Positions 1 to 6,756 of a stretch of DNA of 19,854 bases are shown here, piece by piece; position 1 is the stretch's first letter, and each line of letters opens with the position of its first letter. The stretch covers positions 1 through 19,854 of the forward strand of contig JAAZEK010000050.1 in NCBI GenBank assembly GCA_012512335.1, given 5' to 3'. The position numbers were made by a program, and so were the translations under genes. The notes beneath the pieces are model-generated. The model searched no databases. It saw nothing but the letters and a program-made list of their open reading frames with translations, and was not told the origin of the DNA. Source of the stretch: Clostridiales bacterium. Its GTDB lineage: Bacteria; Bacillota; Clostridia; Caldicoprobacterales; DTU083.

Positions 1-393
1 ATTAGTTGCTATGCCCAATAATAATGGTCTCTGGTTTCGCAAATGAGCTTTTGCAGCCATTAACACAGGTGTGTCCGTAATGGCGTTAGCTAGCTTTGCT
101 AATGTGTCCCCAGTACAAGGCACAATAACCATCAGATCCATTTGTTTGACTGGTCCGAAAGGCTCTGCATCTACTATAGTATCAACTATATCTTTTCCAG
201 TAATTTCTTCCACCTTATCTCGAAAGTCCTTAGCAGTTGTAAATCGAGTATCTGTTGACGCTACATTGTATGAAAAAATCGGGTACAGGTCCGCGCCCTG
301 TTCCTTCATTCCTTTTAATTGTTCTAGTGTCTCCTCCAAAGTACAATGGGATCCGGTAACACAAAAACCAATTTTTATACCATTTAGTTTCAC
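1..393 (-). CDS. dpaB: Dipicolinate synthase subunit B (3' end outside window)
   Basis: DpaB (SpoVFB) works with DpaA to make dipicolinic acid from the dihydrodipicolinate branch of lysine synthesis, in the mother cell during sporulation. I translated 131 codons from a GTG at 391-393 to the window edge; the family is about 195-200 residues, so roughly the last third is missing. The N-terminus carries the flavoprotein-fold opening KIGFCVTGSHCT (residues 7-18). Later come PCTGDTLAKLANAITDTPV and MAAKAHLRNQRPLLLGIATN, as in SpoVFB. The start is supported by GGAGGG about 8 bases upstream, lying inside the end of dpaA; no ATG is better placed. Only 4 bases separate it from the dpaA stop, so the two are cotranscribed and probably translationally coupled. 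Identification is confident; the GTG start is likely. Confidence 0.95.
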   Translation of the reverse strand, partial: MKLNGIKIGFCVTGSHCTLEETLEQLKGMKEQGADLYPIFSYNVASTDTRFTTAKDFRDKVEEITGKDIVDTIVDAEPFGPVKQMDLMVIVPCTGDTLAKLANAITDTPVLMAAKAHLRNQRPLLLGIATN

Positions 394-397
394 GATA

Positions 398-1276
398 TCA
401 TCCCTCCATGCTTTGCAAATCTCTCAAAATCTCTTGAGTGACTGTACATATAATTTCTGCAGCTGTTTTAGGTGCCACATGTCCAGGCAGACCTAAATCT
501 AGGGAAGCTGATATACCTAGTTCCTTTGCTGCTTCAAAATCTACTCCTCCGGGATGGGATGCCAAGTCAATAATGATGCAACTTGACTTAATCTTAGCCA
601 ATTTATTTCTATCTAATATTAAAGCAGGTATTGTGTTAAATATAATGTCTTGATGATCTAGAACAGAGTCCAGTTCATTATAAGGAACTGCCTTATAGCC
701 ACTCTCTTCAATCCATGCCAGATCCTCATTTTTTCTGGCCTCTACAGAAACCTGAGATCCAATACCTTGAAGCATTCTAGAAAGCCCACGACCTATTCGT
801 CCATATCCAAGAATTAAAACCTTAGCCCCATGCAGTGTTATATCTGTCCTCTCCATAGCTCTTTGAATAGCACCTTCCGCTGTTGGAATGGCGTTACGTA
901 TGGCGAAGGATTCCTCTTGCAACAAGTCATAGCCGAGCACTGAATACTGTTCGCATAAGTTCTCTACTTCCTTGTCCATCTTTCCATAAATTACTATTGT
1001 ACCCTGCTTTAATTTAGAAAATAAGGCCTTTGGCTCTATATGAACATCTTTATCAATGATATGAATGCCACCTTCTTTATTCCTATATGGAATAGGAAGC
1101 ATAACTACCTGGGATTGAAACAATTCTGTATGCATTTCCTGATAGTTTTTTAAATTCTCATGCTCCATAACTTCCAATCCAAAAACTCTAACAATCGAAC
1201 CAGACATTGCTAATGTAATAGCTACTTTTTTTTGCCGATTGTCACCACCGATAAAGGTAAATTCCATATTTCTCAT
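398..1276 (-). CDS. dpaA: Dipicolinate synthase subunit A
   Basis: DpaA (SpoVFA) is the NAD(P)-dependent dehydrogenase-like subunit of dipicolinate synthase, which supplies the Ca-dipicolinate of the spore core. The product is 292 residues, close to the roughly 297 of the Bacillus subtilis protein. An N-terminal domain begins with FTFIGGDNRQ (residues 6-15), typical of the family. The segment AIPTAEGAIQ (129-138) precedes a Rossmann fold with the dinucleotide loop VLILGYGRIGRG (153-164). The ATG at 1274-1276 has a G-rich ribosome-binding site; an ATG three codons further in is possible. dpaB follows 4 bases after the stop. A strong terminator at 1356-1379 lies upstream, so the pair should have its own promoter within about 80 bases. 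A sporulation sigma factor is expected from biology, but I could not find a convincing -35/-10 pair. Confidence 0.96.
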   Translation of the reverse strand: MRNMEFTFIGGDNRQKKVAITLAMSGSIVRVFGLEVMEHENLKNYQEMHTELFQSQVVMLPIPYRNKEGGIHIIDKDVHIEPKALFSKLKQGTIVIYGKMDKEVENLCEQYSVLGYDLLQEESFAIRNAIPTAEGAIQRAMERTDITLHGAKVLILGYGRIGRGLSRMLQGIGSQVSVEARKNEDLAWIEESGYKAVPYNELDSVLDHQDIIFNTIPALILDRNKLAKIKSSCIIIDLASHPGGVDFEAAKELGISASLDLGLPGHVAPKTAAEIICTVTQEILRDLQSMEG

Positions 1277-1355
1277 TCATCCCTGCCCCCTAGTTTGTAG
1301 TACTAACATCATATGTGCATGGCTTAGAGAAGGTGTATGCCATAAAACGGGCATG

Positions 1356-1379
1356 AAAAAAGGAGGTATTTATACCTCC
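1356..1379 (-). terminator. Rho-independent terminator after the deacetylase gene
   Basis: On the minus strand GGAGGTA and TACCTCC form a perfect 7-bp stem around a TAAA loop (an 8th A-T pair is possible), followed at once by six T residues. It lies 27 bases past the deacetylase stop and upstream of dpaA, so it ends the deacetylase transcript and separates it from the dipicolinate operon. Confidence 0.9.
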
Positions 1380-1406
1380 AGTTATAAGTGTATATAAGAA
1401 AAAAAT

Positions 1407-2123
1407 CTAATTTAATAAAGTGTCTGTTACAGTCCCTATACTATAATCAAGGGCTTGTAGTTTTTCAATAATCACGGGCAATGCAGTTACTGTATCTGGT
1501 GTGGGATGCATCAAAACTAAAGCACCGTTATGAGGATTCTTCATCACTCGTGAAATAATTTTATCTATTCCGTCTCTTCTCCAATCTATGGTGTCAATGC
1601 TCCACATTATGGTTTTATAGCCAAGTGAATCCGCTGCTTTTAAAGTTGTTTCATTAAACTCTCCATAGGGTGGCGCAAACAAAGTGGTTTTGATTCCAGT
1701 CGTAGATTCGATTTCTTTTTCTGTATTCACTATCTCCTTACGGTTCTCTTCTAAGTTAAGTTGGTTATGGTGCTTGTGTCCGTAGCCATGGTTGCCTAGT
1801 TCATGCCCTTCTGCTACCATACGCTTCATAAGGTCTGGGTTGTCTCTTGCCCATTCTCCCCCGATAAAAAAAGTAATCTGAATATCTTGCTCTTTGAAGA
1901 TATCCAGCATAGGGCCTACATGCTCAGTACCCCACACAACATTACATTCAAATGCAATAATCGGATTAGTATCGTTTCCCTTATAAATTGCCTGATAGCT
2001 TTCCGGATTTAAAACGCTAATTGCTTCAGTAGAATTTAATAGCAAGAGAAGAACAATGGCAAATGATATAACTAGTATCTGGGCAAGGGTATTTCTTTTA
2101 AAAGGGATAAAGATAACTTTCAT
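1407..2123 (-). CDS. Polysaccharide deacetylase (NodB/CE4) homologue, altered active site, membrane-anchored
   Basis: A 238-residue protein with one N-terminal hydrophobic segment (about residues 12-31, signal anchor or signal peptide) and an extracytoplasmic NodB domain. CE4 enzymes remove acetyl groups from peptidoglycan or chitin-type sugars. The family motifs are recognisable but changed. Motif 1, normally TFD(D), reads FECNVVWG (58-65), with Asn61 where the catalytic Asp should be. The metal-binding HxxxH is kept as H112-GYG-H116. Motif 3, normally R-x-P-x-G, is FAPPYG with Ala150 for Arg. Motif 4 D177-TI-DW and motif 5 LMHPT (204-208) are present. The position just after pnp matches that of ylxY in Bacillus subtilis, so it is probably a sporulation-linked YlxY/PdaB relative. 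Start ATG has GGAGGTGG upstream. It sits between two terminators, so it is probably monocistronic. Enzymatic activity is doubtful. Confidence 0.9.
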   Translation of the reverse strand: MKVIFIPFKRNTLAQILVISFAIVLLLLLNSTEAISVLNPESYQAIYKGNDTNPIIAFECNVVWGTEHVGPMLDIFKEQDIQITFFIGGEWARDNPDLMKRMVAEGHELGNHGYGHKHHNQLNLEENRKEIVNTEKEIESTTGIKTTLFAPPYGEFNETTLKAADSLGYKTIMWSIDTIDWRRDGIDKIISRVMKNPHNGALVLMHPTPDTVTALPVIIEKLQALDYSIGTVTDTLLN

Positions 2124-2180
2124 AGATCCACCTCCATATCTCTACATATAATTGATATTCAATCATACAAAAGATATGAG

Positions 2181-2222
2181 TAAAAAGAAAAAGAAACATA
2201 AACTTAAATAAGTTTATGTTTC
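2181..2222 (-). terminator. Rho-independent terminator after pnp
   Basis: A perfect 13-bp inverted repeat (2193-2205 with 2210-2222; arm GAAACATAAACTT) with a 4-base loop is followed on the minus strand by a T-rich tract, TTTTTCTTTTTA. The stem begins only 4 bases after the pnp stop codon. It closes the translation-factor/pnp transcript before the deacetylase gene. Confidence 0.92.
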
Positions 2223-2226
2223 AATA

Positions 2227-4371
2227 TTAGTAAGAACGGCGATTTCCGCTAGGCTTATTGGAATCATCTCTATTTGATCTTTCTGGTGGGGGTAAAGTAT
2301 CCTTATGGGAGAGATTAATCCTTCCCTGACTATCAATTTCAGTTACCTTAACCTCAATTTCATCACCAACATTTACTACATCCTCTACTTTGTCGACTCT
2401 GCGATGGGCTAATTTGGATATGTGTACCAGCCCTTCTTTGCCAGGAAGTATTTCTACAAATGCGCCAAAGTTCATAATTCGGACGACTTTTCCAGTATAA
2501 ACCTCTCCTGCTTCAACTTCCTTAGTGATACCTTCTATAATCTTAAGGGCTTTTTCAGCAGACTCTTGATTAGGTGAAGAAATGAAAACTCTTCCATCAT
2601 CTTCAATATCGATTTTTACTCCGGTATCTGCAATAATCTTATTTATGACTTTGCCACCTGAACCAATGACATCTCGGATTTTATCTGGGTGAATGTTAAA
2701 CTTGATGATCTTTGGAGCATAAGGGGATAAATTCTCACGAGGCTCTTTAATTACTTCCATCATAGAATTTAGAATATGCAATCTACCCAGTCTTGCCTGT
2801 TCCAAAGCTTCGGTTAAAATCTCACGGCCTATACCATTGATTTTAATATCCATTTGTATAGCTGTGATTCCTTTTTCTGTACCTGCTACTTTAAAATCCA
2901 TATCACCCATGTGATCTTCAAGTCCCTGGATGTCAGTTAAAATAGCAAGCTTATCTGAATCTTCATTTTTAATTAAACCCATGGCAATACCAGCTACAGG
3001 TGCTTTTATCGGTACACCAGCATCCAATAAAGCTAAGGTGCTTCCGCAAACACTGGCCTGAGAACTAGAACCATTTGAACTCATAACTTCAGATACTAAG
3101 CGAATGGTATAGGGAAAATCCTCAGGAGATGGAATCATTGGCACTAATGCTCGTTCTGCTAAATGACCGTGACCGATTTCACGCCTGCCTGGCCCACGAG
3201 AAGTACGGGCTTCTCCAACGCTGTATTGTGGGAAATTATAGTGATGAATATATCTTTTGGATTCATCTTCCCAAAGACCGTCTAAAACTTGAACATCGCT
3301 TATGGAACCTAATGTACAAACAGTGAGTACTTGAGTTTGACCACGTTTGAACAAGCCTGAACCATGAGTTCTAGGCAGAAGGCCAACTTCAGATGACAAG
3401 GGGCGTATTTCAGTATTTATTCGTCCATCTGGGCGAATACCCTCATTTAAAATACGGTTTCTAACAGCTTCCTGGGTGATCTTTTCAATAACTTCACCGA
3501 TTTCTTTTTCTCTATCTGGGAATATATCGGAAAAATGCTCCATGATATCCTCAGTAGTAGTCTTCATATTTTCTTCTCTTACTTGTTTTTCTGCTGCCTG
3601 TACTGCTGTTTTTAACTTTTCAGTAGCATATTCTCGTAGTTGTTTCTCCAGATCAGCTTCGGGTACGAATGAAAGGTACTCTTTCTTAGCCTTGCCGACT
3701 TCTTGAACAATTTTCTCCTGGAAGCTAACCAATTCCTTAATGTAATCATGTGCAAACATAATTGCTTCCAACATTTCTTGTTCTGATAGTTCATTGCATC
3801 CGGCTTCTACCATCATAATAGCATCTTTGGTGCCAGAAACTACTAGATCCAGTTTGCTTTCTTCTCTTTGCTTACTGTTTGGATTTATGATATATTCTCC
3901 ATCTACCATACCAACAGCAACAGCACCAGTAGGCCCAGAAAATGGAATATCTGAAATGCTTAGAGCTACAGATGAGCCAATCATGGCAAATACTTCCGGT
4001 GGATACTCAGGGTCTATGGATTGTGGTGTAGCTATAATCACAACATCATTTCGAAAACCTTCTGGAAATAAAGGTCGCAAAGGCCTGTCGATAAGCCTAG
4101 AAGTTAAAATAGCCTTTTCTGAAGGTCTACCTTCCCTTTTGATAAAGCCTCCTGGAAGGCGTCCAACAGCGTACATCTTTTCTTCAAAATCTACGCTAAG
4201 GGGAAAGAAGTCAATTCCTTCTCGTGGTGTGTTTGAAGCGGTAGCCGCTACAAAAACCACAGTGTCTCCAAACCGTACTGTACAGGAACCGTTAGCCTGC
4301 TCTGCTAATTTTCCTACCTCGATACTAAGTGCTTGTCCAGCTAATTCTGTCGTATAAATTTTATGTTGCAA
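2227..4371 (-). CDS. pnp: Polyribonucleotide nucleotidyltransferase (PNPase)
   Basis: PNPase degrades RNA 3'->5' by phosphorolysis, releasing nucleoside diphosphates, as a cytoplasmic trimer. The 714-residue product has the full layout: RNase PH domain 1 (about 10-230), helical linker (240-310), RNase PH domain 2 (315-545), KH domain (555-615, with IGSGGKVINKI) and S1 domain (622-690, with GKVVRIMNFGAFVEILPGKEG). The catalytic core shows THGSGLFKRGQTQ (335-347), SRGPGRREIGHGHLAERAL (391-409) and the acidic loop LEDHMGDMDF with Asp486 and Asp490. The start is a TTG at 4369-4371 with AGGAGG 7 bases upstream; no ATG lies near, and family alignment supports it. It follows rpsO as in most bacteria. 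Two short hairpins in the leader abut the ribosome-binding site. The C-terminal tail is short, polar and basic. Confidence 0.98.
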   Translation of the reverse strand: MQHKIYTTELAGQALSIEVGKLAEQANGSCTVRFGDTVVFVAATASNTPREGIDFFPLSVDFEEKMYAVGRLPGGFIKREGRPSEKAILTSRLIDRPLRPLFPEGFRNDVVIIATPQSIDPEYPPEVFAMIGSSVALSISDIPFSGPTGAVAVGMVDGEYIINPNSKQREESKLDLVVSGTKDAIMMVEAGCNELSEQEMLEAIMFAHDYIKELVSFQEKIVQEVGKAKKEYLSFVPEADLEKQLREYATEKLKTAVQAAEKQVREENMKTTTEDIMEHFSDIFPDREKEIGEVIEKITQEAVRNRILNEGIRPDGRINTEIRPLSSEVGLLPRTHGSGLFKRGQTQVLTVCTLGSISDVQVLDGLWEDESKRYIHHYNFPQYSVGEARTSRGPGRREIGHGHLAERALVPMIPSPEDFPYTIRLVSEVMSSNGSSSQASVCGSTLALLDAGVPIKAPVAGIAMGLIKNEDSDKLAILTDIQGLEDHMGDMDFKVAGTEKGITAIQMDIKINGIGREILTEALEQARLGRLHILNSMMEVIKEPRENLSPYAPKIIKFNIHPDKIRDVIGSGGKVINKIIADTGVKIDIEDDGRVFISSPNQESAEKALKIIEGITKEVEAGEVYTGKVVRIMNFGAFVEILPGKEGLVHISKLAHRRVDKVEDVVNVGDEIEVKVTEIDSQGRINLSHKDTLPPPERSNRDDSNKPSGNRRSY

Positions 4372-4386
4372 GTAGTAACCTCCTTT

Positions 4387-4420
4387 CGCATCGTTTAAAT
4401 GCGGTTCAACATATTGTTGA
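4387..4420 (-). promoter_or_regulatory. Paired hairpins in the pnp leader
   Basis: Two adjacent inverted repeats lie in the untranslated leader. One is TCAACA/TGTTGA around 3 bases (4406-4420). The other is CGCAT/ATGCG around a 7-base loop (4387-4403) and ends 2 bases before the AGGAGG of pnp. They could affect pnp message stability or access to the start, as structured leaders do in autoregulated enterobacterial pnp, but this is inference. The stems are short, so chance is possible. Confidence 0.3.
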
Positions 4421-4501
4421 TTCTAATGTATTATTTCCACAATATCGCTAATTAATAAATGCCAATTGTGTCTTACATATATTACCATACATAGTATGTA
4501 A

Positions 4502-4526
4502 TAAAATGGAGCGGTTTTTCCGCTCC
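4502..4526 (-). terminator. Hairpin between rpsO and pnp (weak or attenuating terminator)
   Basis: GGAGCGG and CCGCTCC form a perfect 7-bp GC-rich stem with an AAAAA loop, starting 5 bases after the rpsO stop codon. The downstream tract on the minus strand is only ATTTTAT, so termination is probably partial and some transcripts may read into pnp. It may equally act as a 3'-end stabiliser of the rpsO message. Confidence 0.6.
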
Positions 4527-4531
4527 TAAGC

Positions 4532-4795
4532 TTATTTTCTTAAATTCAGTTTTCCGATAATATCTCTGTAACGATTGATATTTTTCTTAGCTAGGTAATT
4601 TAACAAGCCTCTTCTACGACCAACCATCATAAGAAGCCCTCTTCTTGAATGGTGATCTTTTTTGTGTACTTTCAAATGTTCATTCAAGTGATTGATTCGG
4701 TCGGTTAAAATAGCAATTTGAACCTCAGCGGAACCTGTATCACCATCATGGAGTTTGTAAGTTTCAATAATTTCGTTCTTTCTCTTCTGATCCAT
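4532..4795 (-). CDS. rpsO: 30S ribosomal protein S15
   Basis: S15 is a primary binding protein of the 16S rRNA central domain, needed for platform assembly and for the bridge to the 50S subunit. The product is 87 residues, near the usual 88-89. Family hallmarks are DTGSAEVQIAILT, NEHLKVHKKDHHSRRGLL and GRRRGLLNYL. I chose the ATG at 4793-4795, giving MDQKRKNEIIETY, because AAGGAGGTGA lies just upstream and it matches S15 N-termini; the frame stays open for 33 more codons upstream, but those residues do not resemble S15. A structured leader precedes it. ribF is upstream and pnp downstream, the classic order. Confidence 0.98.
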   Translation of the reverse strand: MDQKRKNEIIETYKLHDGDTGSAEVQIAILTDRINHLNEHLKVHKKDHHSRRGLLMMVGRRRGLLNYLAKKNINRYRDIIGKLNLRK

Positions 4796-4903
4796 GAATG
4801 TCACCTCCTTAATATAAATCCCCAGCATCCCAGTAATACGTCGGAGATTCGCAAAACCGGGAAATTGGTTAGCCAATCTATGATAGCTAAACACATTCTA
4901 TCA
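4796..4903 (-). promoter_or_regulatory. Structured rpsO 5' leader, candidate S15 autoregulatory element
   Basis: The region from the ribF stop to the rpsO start can fold into three successive stems in the transcript. TGATAG/CTATCA (4881-4903, 11-base loop) comes first, then ATTGG/CCAAT around 4 bases (4864-4877). A longer stem follows, AATCTCC with GGGGATT (4817-4849, one G-U pair), holding an inner GUAUU/GAUGC hairpin with several G-U pairs and ending 7 bases before the ribosome-binding site. S15 represses its own translation through leader structures in several bacteria, often recognising G-U/G-C pairs or mimics of its 16S site. Assignment here is by position and folding by eye only. Confidence 0.45.
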
Positions 4904-5836
4904 CGACTTGGTTTTTTTGTAAATCAACTTTTTTGCTTTTATCACATCTTGCTCCATTTGAAGTATCAAATCCTCCGGATTGTCGAACTTAATTTCCTTA
5001 CGCAGCCATTCACAAAACTGGATTTGAAGCTTTTCATCATATAAGTTCTCATGAAAATCCAACAAATAAGTTTCAATATGTACAGATCCATCGGAAAAGG
5101 TAGGATTTGTACCTACATTGGTCAATCCCCAATATTCATTGTTTTTATATTTGCATTTGGTAAAGTATACTCCATTTTTAGGTAACACCTTTTTTAAAGA
5201 AAAACGTATATTTGCAGTTGGAAAACCCAAATTTTTACCTCTACCATAACCATGAATTACACTACCATTAATAATATATGGATTTGCTAGCAAGTCTGAT
5301 GCTTCAGCCACTCTCCCATCCATGATTAGCTTTCGAATCAATGAGCTGCTTATTGCCTCATCACCCTGATTTAGAGATGGAACACATGTAAGATCCCAAC
5401 CATATCTCTTCGATTCCCGTTCCAAGTATATGTGATCCCCCGCTCCTTTATAGCCAAATCTGTAGTCAAATCCCACAACCAGACCTTTTATATTGAAATT
5501 ATTGGCTAATTGAGACAAAAAATCATCGGGTGTTTGATGTGAAAAAAACGAATCAAAGCAATTCAAAACCAGTACATCAACTCCTAATTTAGAAAACTCT
5601 ACTATTCTTTCTCCCAGTAACATAATTTGTGGAGGTTCCATTTCAGGTCTAAGTAGACTTAGTGGATGATTAATGAAGGTATAAACTATGCTTTGATATC
5701 CATATTGTTCTTTTTTGTTCTGTAGTTCCTCTATTAGCTTTCTATGGGCTATATGTATTCCATCAAAAGTACCCAGTGCTATGGTAGAAGGAATATCGGT
5801 TTTATAATTTCTATCGTAATTGAAAATTACTTTCAT
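4901..5836 (-). CDS. ribF: Bifunctional riboflavin kinase / FMN adenylyltransferase
   Basis: RibF makes FMN from riboflavin and ATP, then adenylates it to FAD in the cytosol. The 311-residue product has an N-terminal FAD synthetase domain and a C-terminal flavokinase domain. In the first, GTFDGIHIAH (residues 22-31) is the nucleotidyltransferase signature with Ala30 in place of the usual Gly of HxGH; GFDYRFGYKGAGD (122-134) and ISSSLIR (162-168) follow. In the second, GRGKNLGFPTAN (198-209), NGVY (221-224) and VHIETY with the likely catalytic Glu254 or 255 are present. I chose the ATG at 5834-5836: GAGGAG lies just upstream and MKVIFNY matches the family. A GTG at 5846-5848 would overlap the truB stop as GTGA but lacks its own ribosome-binding site. 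The spacing to truB is 8 bases. Confidence 0.95.
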   Translation of the reverse strand: MKVIFNYDRNYKTDIPSTIALGTFDGIHIAHRKLIEELQNKKEQYGYQSIVYTFINHPLSLLRPEMEPPQIMLLGERIVEFSKLGVDVLVLNCFDSFFSHQTPDDFLSQLANNFNIKGLVVGFDYRFGYKGAGDHIYLERESKRYGWDLTCVPSLNQGDEAISSSLIRKLIMDGRVAEASDLLANPYIINGSVIHGYGRGKNLGFPTANIRFSLKKVLPKNGVYFTKCKYKNNEYWGLTNVGTNPTFSDGSVHIETYLLDFHENLYDEKLQIQFCEWLRKEIKFDNPEDLILQMEQDVIKAKKLIYKKTKS

Positions 5837-5844
5837 AAGGCTCC

Positions 5845-6756
5845 TCACATCAATACAGATTTCATTTTTACTGTTTTTTGCTTGTTCTTATCTAAGGATA
5901 TATAACCAATTCCCATGAAGGTATCACCACAAAAGATACAATAAAAATTATTACTGTCGGTTTCTATTTCCTCCATTGCGATTATGTTATTTGCACTAAC
6001 CTGATTACCATGACGAATCTTTTCCTTAAATTCTGCTTTAATAACTATGGACGGTATAACTGGCTTTAATGCCTCTTCCATAGGTATAATGATGCTTGAA
6101 AGATTATTTTCATCCCTGGCTGCTAGTATTTCATCCAGTGTATATGAGCTTTCTATAGTAAAACTTCCACTTGCTCTTCTAATCAAATGCTGCATTGCTC
6201 CACCGCACCCCAACCAATCACCAATATCCCTGCAAAGTGATCGAATATAAGTTCCTTTTGAACATATGATTTCAAATTGAACAACACCAGTCGTCGCAAA
6301 GGAAATAAAGCTATTCCTCTTTATGAGTACCTTTCTAGGTTTCCGTTCTACTTCAATTCCCTCTCTTGCCAACTCATATAATTTTTTCCCATCAATTTTT
6401 ATAGCAGAATACATAGGCGGAATTTGGTCTTGCTCACCCTGAAAGACCTTCAAAGCTTCCTGTATCTTTTCAATTGGTGGAATTGCCTTATTTTGTGAAA
6501 TAATATTGCCAGTTAAATCAGAAGTATCAGTGGTTACTCCAAGCTTCATATAACAATGATATACCTTTTCCCCTTGCATTATATAGTCCGAAATACGTGT
6601 TGCTTTTCCCAAACATATGGGTAAAACCCCTGCTGCTTCAGGGTCCAAGGTGCCAGTGTGACCAACCTTCTTAATCTTTAATTCTCTTCGTAAAAAAACT
6701 ACTACATCGCTTGATGTCATTCCAGGAGGTTTTAAAACGTTTATTACACCTGTCAC
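5845..6756 (-). CDS. truB: tRNA pseudouridine(55) synthase
   Basis: TruB converts U55 of the T-loop to pseudouridine in elongator tRNAs and also aids tRNA folding. The product is 303 residues, the usual size. Motifs: GVINVLKPPGMTSSDVV at the N-terminus, and the catalytic loop GHTGTLDPEAAGVLPICLG with nucleophile Asp38. YKLV-type strands are replaced here by YHCYMKLGVTTDTSDLTG, and CSKGTYIRSLCRDIG is the second family signature. The last 70 or so residues look like the PUA-like RNA-binding domain. The start is GTG at 6754-6756, overlapping the nrnA stop as GTGA, with GGAGGAATATAA before it. Translational coupling with nrnA is therefore likely. Confidence 0.97.
   Translation of the reverse strand: MTGVINVLKPPGMTSSDVVVFLRRELKIKKVGHTGTLDPEAAGVLPICLGKATRISDYIMQGEKVYHCYMKLGVTTDTSDLTGNIISQNKAIPPIEKIQEALKVFQGEQDQIPPMYSAIKIDGKKLYELAREGIEVERKPRKVLIKRNSFISFATTGVVQFEIICSKGTYIRSLCRDIGDWLGCGGAMQHLIRRASGSFTIESSYTLDEILAARDENNLSSIIIPMEEALKPVIPSIVIKAEFKEKIRHGNQVSANNIIAMEEIETDSNNFYCIFCGDTFMGIGYISLDKNKQKTVKMKSVLM

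Noticed and set aside
1281..1355. A sigma-E or sigma-K promoter for dpaA (CATACACC or CATATGATG on the minus strand)
   Set aside because: The -10-like elements are near matches, but no partner -35 at the right spacing was found, so I do not report it as a feature.
2151..2163. ATTGA-TAT-TCAAT dyad upstream of the deacetylase gene as an operator
   Set aside because: Arms of 5 bp in AT-rich sequence are expected by chance; there is no second copy or known site to support it.
3794..4357. Long open frame on the plus strand, 187 codons
   Set aside because: It is wholly antisense to pnp, has no recognisable motif, and pnp is certain. The same applies to plus-strand frames at 11915-12400, 9230-9544, 13613-13942 and 14116-14472.
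4796..4894. An upstream extension of rpsO by 33 codons
   Set aside because: The added residues do not resemble S15, and a strong ribosome-binding site directs the inner ATG. The extension covers the structured leader.
5837..5848. GTG start for ribF overlapping the truB stop as GTGA
   Set aside because: It lacks its own ribosome-binding site, while the ATG at 5834-5836 has GAGGAG and better family fit. It remains possible through translational coupling.
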